DNA from: Herbidospora solisilvae
Lineage (GTDB): Bacteria > Actinomycetota > Actinomycetes > Streptosporangiales > Streptosporangiaceae
DNA length: 64,000 nucleotides
Reading direction: 5' to 3'
Assembly: GCF_009901565.1 (NCBI RefSeq)
Contig: NZ_WXEW01000007.1
Coordinates: 248,001-312,000 of the forward strand
In this document: positions 60,265 to 64,000 of the stretch, one piece after another
Position numbering within the stretch: the first letter of the stretch is position 1
Layout: each line of letters starts with the position of its first letter
Position numbers and translations under genes: made by a program
The notes under the pieces: model-generated
The model's input: the letters and a program-made list of their open reading frames with translations, nothing else
Database searches by the model: none
Told to the model about the DNA's origin: nothing

Positions 60265-60281
60265 CACCTGTAAAGCAGGTG
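60265..60281 (+). terminator. Short hairpin after the phosphatase gene
   Basis: CACCTG and CAGGTG close a 5-base loop three bases after the stop codon; no T-run, so termination is uncertain. Confidence 0.4.
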
Positions 60282-60342
60282 CTGGGACAGAAAGGTCCAC
60301 CATCTCGTGGGACTAGACAAATGGAGGCGCTGGGACTGGACA
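60282..60342. mobile_element. Second IS-like terminal repeat cluster
   Basis: Contains GGGACAG, GGGACTAGACA (60309-60319, identical to 59421-59431) and GGGACTGGACA (60332-60342). The arrangement resembles the end of an integrase-core IS and faces the cluster at 59421 across the phosphatase gene. Confidence 0.45.
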
Positions 60343-60453
60343 GTGTGCCGGTCCTCTTCGCCGACCTGGGTTGCCTACGATAAGGACCTCGGCTGACCCT
60401 GTATGCGTATTCCCGCCGGCAGTGCAAGCAGGCAGCTGATCGAAGGAGTCGGC

Positions 60454-60918
60454 ATGCGCGACGAGGTTACGTTGTCGGGGTGGCGGTTCTTCGTCGAGTC
60501 GTTTCCTTCGGGTCTTCTGCGTATGGGTTACGGACATGCTTTGTGGCCCGAGCTGACCAATGTCACGGATCTGGATGAGGCGGCTCAGCGTCGTGCTGCG
60601 GCTATTGGGGTGATGGGTTATCGTCGGCGCGCCCACCGCGACGGCCGGACTCGGTGGTCGCGTAGGACCTGGGTATGGGGACTCAACCCCGGGGACGTAC
60701 ATGTCGAGGTGGCGCGGTGGGTGAGTCGCCCCCAAGCCTTGATTGTTCACCGTCTCGGTTCGCAGTTTTGGGTGGCGGAAGCAGCGGGCCGATTCCGCCA
60801 CCTGACGGTACGCGCCAGCGGTCTCCCTGAAGTTCGAGTCCCGGGGCGACGCTCGTCTTTGGCCCGCTCCCTCCGGCGAAGGAGAAACGGTGGTGAACCC
60901 TTAGCCCCGTTGCGTTAG
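60454..60918 (+). CDS. Hypothetical protein
   Basis: 154 aa from ATG 60454, which has AAGGAG six bases upstream. Residues ~1-60 (VTLSGWRFFVESFPSGLLRMGYGHALWPEL) look like a structured domain; the C-terminal half is Arg-rich. Codon third positions are less GC-biased than in the core genes. No family is recognised. Confidence 0.5.
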   Translation: MRDEVTLSGWRFFVESFPSGLLRMGYGHALWPELTNVTDLDEAAQRRAAAIGVMGYRRRAHRDGRTRWSRRTWVWGLNPGDVHVEVARWVSRPQALIVHRLGSQFWVAEAAGRFRHLTVRASGLPEVRVPGRRSSLARSLRRRRNGGEPLAPLR

Positions 60919-61010
60919 AGCAGGTGGCGCGGTTCGCACGCGGGGCCTTTCGCCGTGGCGGGCATGGTGACAGCGGAACTGACGGAGCGCCGGGAGCGCC
61001 GCGGCCGTGG

Positions 61011-63926
61011 TCACGTGATCCGCCGGACGAAGTCGGCGGCCAGGTCGGCGATGGCGGCGGCCTCGTAGGCGTGCCGGTTGTAGATGAGCTGGCCGCGCAG
61101 CGTCCCGTCGTGCGCCTCGCTGATCAGGATCTCCGGCGGGTGCAGGTCGGGGTCGTCGTCGGGCAGCGTCCACTCCATGATCGGCCCGGCCGGGACGGCG
61201 AACTCCTCCGACGGCACCCCCGGCAGGTGGGCCGGATGCCCCCAGCTCTCGAACCGGAAGTACGCCGGGAACGGCACCGCCGCGTGCAGGCGGCCCCAGT
61301 CGTGGAACTGCCGCTCGGCGGCGGCGAGCGACTCCCGCCGGACGTGGTCGACCACGTCGGGCAGCGCCCCCGTCCCCGGGACGGTGATCAGGTTCCACCG
61401 GAACAGGCAGCCGACCGCGTTCTCGAACCCGGGCTTCGACCGCCCGCTGACCGGGGTGGCGACCACGAGTTCGGGGGCGCGGGCCCACGCGCCGAGGGTC
61501 AGCGCCCAGGCCGCCGCCAGCGTCATCGACACCGTGGCGCCCCGCGACCGGGCCAGCTCCCGCACGTCCGGGACGGCGAAGTGATGCGCGTCGGCCAGGT
61601 AGCGCCGGACGTCCCTGGCCCGGCCCGGGAGACGCTCCAGCGACGCCGGAGCGCCTTCCAGGGCGGCCTCCCACCACGCGCGGTGGCGGGTCCATTCGAG
61701 GCGTTCCCACGCCACCACGTCGCCGTAGGAGACCGCCGGGGGCAGCGGCGACGGCGCGCCGTGCCGGAAGGCGGAGTAGAGCACCCCGAGCTCGCGCAGC
61801 AGCACCGTGGCCGACCCGCCGTCGAAGACCAGATGGTGGACGGAGACGACCAGCACGCACCCTTCGGGCAGCTCGATCACCTCGACCCGCAGCAGCGGCC
61901 CGTTCTCGACGTCGAACGGCGCCCGCACCCGCTCGGCCGCCAGCGCGGCGGCCTCCTCGGCGGACGCGCATCGGCGCACGGCGACGGGGACGTGCATGGT
62001 CTCCAGCACCGGCCCCACCCCCGGATCGCGGAACACGGTCCGGAGGCTGTCGTGCCGCCGGACGAGCTCCGCCACCGCCCGGCCGAGCACGTCGAGGTCG
62101 AGCCCGCCCGGGACCCGCACCGCGACGTGCACCGGCGGCATGTGACGCCGCTCTCCGGAGGCGTGCATCCACCGCCACCAGTGGGCCTGCACTCCGGAGA
62201 GGGCGCCGTCCGCCGGAACCACGTGGTCGTCGCCCGCGGCGGTGGCGACGGCGTCGCGGATCTGGCCGGCCTGATGGCCCAGCACGGGCCGGTCGAAGGC
62301 GAACGTCCCTTCGACGGGCACCCCGAACCTCTCGGCGACCCGCGCGGCGAGCTGGGCGGCCCGCAGGGAGTCCCCGCCGAGAGCGAAGAAGTCGTCGTCC
62401 GCGCTGGCCGCGGGCACCCCGAGCACCCCGGTCCACAACCGGGCCAGGGCGCGCTCCTCGTCGGTCTCCAACGGCCGACCGGCCGGCTTGGCGACCGAGA
62501 ACAACGCCCGCACCTCCGCCTTGACGACCTTGCCGAGCTCATTGCGCGGCAACGCGTCGACGAAGACGTAACGAGAAGGCACCTCATTGCGCGCGAGCCG
62601 CTGATGAAGAAAGGCCCGCAGCCGGTCAGCAGTGAGGACGTCGTCGCCTGTTCGGGCCGGTTTTCGGACGACCGCGGCGGCGATCATCTGGCCCATCGTG
62701 GCGTGCGGGAGCCCGACGACGGCCGCGTCGGTGACCGACGGGTGTTCGCGGATCGCCGTCTCGACCTGTGGGAGGGAGATCTTGAGGCCGCCCGACTTGA
62801 CGACGTCGCTCTCCCGGCCGATCAGGTAGAGGTAGCCCTCGGCGTCCAGACGGCCCAGGTCGCCCATTCGGGTCCAGCCGTCCCTGAAGGTCCTGGCGCT
62901 GGTGCCCGGGTCGCCGTAGTAGGTGCGCTGGGCGGCGGGGGCCCGTAGCCAGACCTCGCCGACCTCGCCGGGGGCGACGGGCGTGCCGTCCTCGTCGGCG
63001 ATCATCAGGTCGCCCCGGGTGGTCGCGCGGCCGACCGAGTCGGGGCGGCGGGGGTCGACGATCATCGTCGTGGAGGCGGGCACCGCCTCGGTCGAGGTGT
63101 AGTAGTTGACGATCGTGGCCTTCGGGAAGGCCTCCGGCAGGCCGGCCGCCACGCGGAGCGGCAGCGCGTCGGCCGAGGAGCTCAGCAGGACCACGCTCGA
63201 CAGGTCGTGGCCGCGCCAGGCCCCGGAGTCGAGCAGTTCGGTCGCCATGGCGGGCACCACGAACACCGTCCCGGCGCGGAACTTCTCGATCAGCGCGCAG
63301 AAATCGTCCGCGTCGAAGCGGGCCGCCACGACCGCCGCGGGATGGGCCGTCAGGGTGTTGACCAGCATCATCTGCCCGGCGTTGGTGCCGATCGGGAACG
63401 CGTGCAGGAAGTGCTCCGAATGGGCGAACGCCCGGAAGGGCGGCTTGGCGGAGTGGCCCCAGGCCAGGTTGGCGTGGGTGGCCATGACGCCCTTCGGCGT
63501 CCCGGTCGTGCCCGAGGTGTAGAGGATCTGGGCCGGGTCGCCGGGGGAGAGGCCGACGTCGGGCACCCCCGCGCCCGACGGCGGCCCCTCCGGGACCTCG
63601 GTCAGCACCCACCGGGCCGCGCAGTCGTCGGTCATCACCTTCAGGGTGGCGGCCGACTGACGGGCGGAAAGTGGCACGGCGACGCCACCCGCCCGCAAAA
63701 CAGCCATGCAGGCGACGGCGAAATCCACCCAACGATCGTTGTCGAAGAGCAGACCGACCCGGTCACCTCGTTGCAAGCCCTTGCCGAGCAGGGCGTGTGC
63801 CCCGGAGTCGGCGCCCGCGTCCCATTCGCCGAACGTCAGCTCCCTGCCGTCTGTGCTGATCAGGGCGGTTCTGTCCGGTTGTTCGACGGCCCTCGCTCGA
63901 AGTAAGTGGGGGAGGGTCGCGGTCAT
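61011..63926 (-). CDS. Nonribosomal peptide synthetase, A-PCP-C
   Basis: 971 aa. The adenylation/acyl-ligase domain (~1-480) has YTSGTTGTPKGV (136-147), GEVWLRAPA, and catalytic Lys466 in PRNELGKVVK. The carrier domain (~485-560) has the 4'-phosphopantetheine Ser520 in FALGGDSLRAA. The condensation domain (~570-970) has the active HHLVFDG motif (697-703). The order A-PCP-C with no thioesterase suggests a starter module that loads an acid or aryl acid and condenses it with an acceptor held by another protein. The ATG overlaps an upstream stop (ATGA), so it continues an operon beyond the window. Confidence 0.9.
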   Translation of the reverse strand: MTATLPHLLRARAVEQPDRTALISTDGRELTFGEWDAGADSGAHALLGKGLQRGDRVGLLFDNDRWVDFAVACMAVLRAGGVAVPLSARQSAATLKVMTDDCAARWVLTEVPEGPPSGAGVPDVGLSPGDPAQILYTSGTTGTPKGVMATHANLAWGHSAKPPFRAFAHSEHFLHAFPIGTNAGQMMLVNTLTAHPAAVVAARFDADDFCALIEKFRAGTVFVVPAMATELLDSGAWRGHDLSSVVLLSSSADALPLRVAAGLPEAFPKATIVNYYTSTEAVPASTTMIVDPRRPDSVGRATTRGDLMIADEDGTPVAPGEVGEVWLRAPAAQRTYYGDPGTSARTFRDGWTRMGDLGRLDAEGYLYLIGRESDVVKSGGLKISLPQVETAIREHPSVTDAAVVGLPHATMGQMIAAAVVRKPARTGDDVLTADRLRAFLHQRLARNEVPSRYVFVDALPRNELGKVVKAEVRALFSVAKPAGRPLETDEERALARLWTGVLGVPAASADDDFFALGGDSLRAAQLAARVAERFGVPVEGTFAFDRPVLGHQAGQIRDAVATAAGDDHVVPADGALSGVQAHWWRWMHASGERRHMPPVHVAVRVPGGLDLDVLGRAVAELVRRHDSLRTVFRDPGVGPVLETMHVPVAVRRCASAEEAAALAAERVRAPFDVENGPLLRVEVIELPEGCVLVVSVHHLVFDGGSATVLLRELGVLYSAFRHGAPSPLPPAVSYGDVVAWERLEWTRHRAWWEAALEGAPASLERLPGRARDVRRYLADAHHFAVPDVRELARSRGATVSMTLAAAWALTLGAWARAPELVVATPVSGRSKPGFENAVGCLFRWNLITVPGTGALPDVVDHVRRESLAAAERQFHDWGRLHAAVPFPAYFRFESWGHPAHLPGVPSEEFAVPAGPIMEWTLPDDDPDLHPPEILISEAHDGTLRGQLIYNRHAYEAAAIADLAADFVRRIT

Positions 63927-64000
63927 GGGCCCACCTCTTCCGCGTCCAGCAGGCGGTCGGAAGGGGAGTAAATCAGACCAGACGAATCCTCACAAGTATC
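63923..64000 (-). CDS. C-terminal end of an upstream gene (partial)
   Basis: The minus-strand frame is open for 25 codons from the window edge, ending RLLDAEEVGP, and its TGA overlaps the NRPS ATG as ATGA. This 4-bp coupling is what a genuine upstream operon gene would show, but the fragment is too short to identify. Confidence 0.45.
   Translation of the reverse strand, partial: DTCEDSSGLIYSPSDRLLDAEEVGP

Overview
The window is GC-rich, densely coded DNA from a mycelial actinobacterium. Streptosporangiaceae (Nonomuraea, Microbispora, Streptosporangium and relatives) fits best. The evidence is the family content: two-component systems with HisKA_3 kinases, DUF397, an F420-dependent luciferase-like enzyme, partner-switching ATPase, phosphatase and STAS proteins, an ECF41 sigma factor, secreted CBM2/GH6, GH87 and cutinase enzymes, a sugar transporter lacking its own ATPase, and a HelD-type RNA polymerase motor. 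This placement is an inference from protein families; no rRNA is present. The only RNA gene recognised is a tRNA-Lys(CUU) near 6.35 kb.

Layout. 0-6.3 kb: a truncated, tandemly fused sensor kinase with its response regulator, an SNase-lamin-tail protein and a DUF4132 protein. 6.3-16.3 kb: tRNA-Lys, then secreted and signalling genes, including a GH6 cellulase under a perfect CebR/CelR operator, a second identical operator before a small regulatory ATPase, a trypsin-fold protein with a broken catalytic triad, and a three-repeat lectin. 16.3-18.9 kb: an SDR/ECF41 sigma pair bracketed by two copies of the same membrane-gene 3' end and terminator. 18.9-23.4 kb: an HldE-like heptose kinase/adenylyltransferase with two GT9 and one GT4 glycosyltransferases. 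23.7-30.6 kb: BON/metallophosphoesterase, an F420 enzyme, small membrane proteins, a SoxR/quinone oxidoreductase pair with a SoxR box, and a P450. 30.5-40.3 kb: a DUF1023 protein without its nucleophile, MerR and Lrp regulators, an alginate-lyase-family enzyme with a palindrome-rich promoter, an FBP zinc-finger protein followed by a 15-codon ORF, a second two-component system and a STAS protein.

40.3-48.3 kb: a type I cutinase/PET-hydrolase homologue, a HelD/HelR ATPase preceded by a leader-peptide/alternative-hairpin arrangement, a LanC-like protein with an altered zinc site, and a GH87 alpha-1,3-glucanase. 48.9-55.3 kb: an alpha-glucoside uptake operon (LacI regulator, binding protein, two permeases, GH13 glucosidase). 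55.4-57.8 kb: a drug-type ABC exporter. 57.8-60.9 kb: a gene-poor, repeat-rich, less GC-biased stretch with DUF397, IS481-like end motifs, long palindromes and an atypical histidine phosphatase; this looks like accessory DNA. 61-64 kb: an A-PCP-C nonribosomal peptide synthetase at the edge of a cluster that continues beyond the window.

The strongest leads for something undescribed are the leader/attenuator before the HelD gene, the CebR-type box on the regulatory ATPase, the duplicated flanks of the SDR-ECF41 cassette, and the repeat-rich 57.9-60.4 kb stretch.
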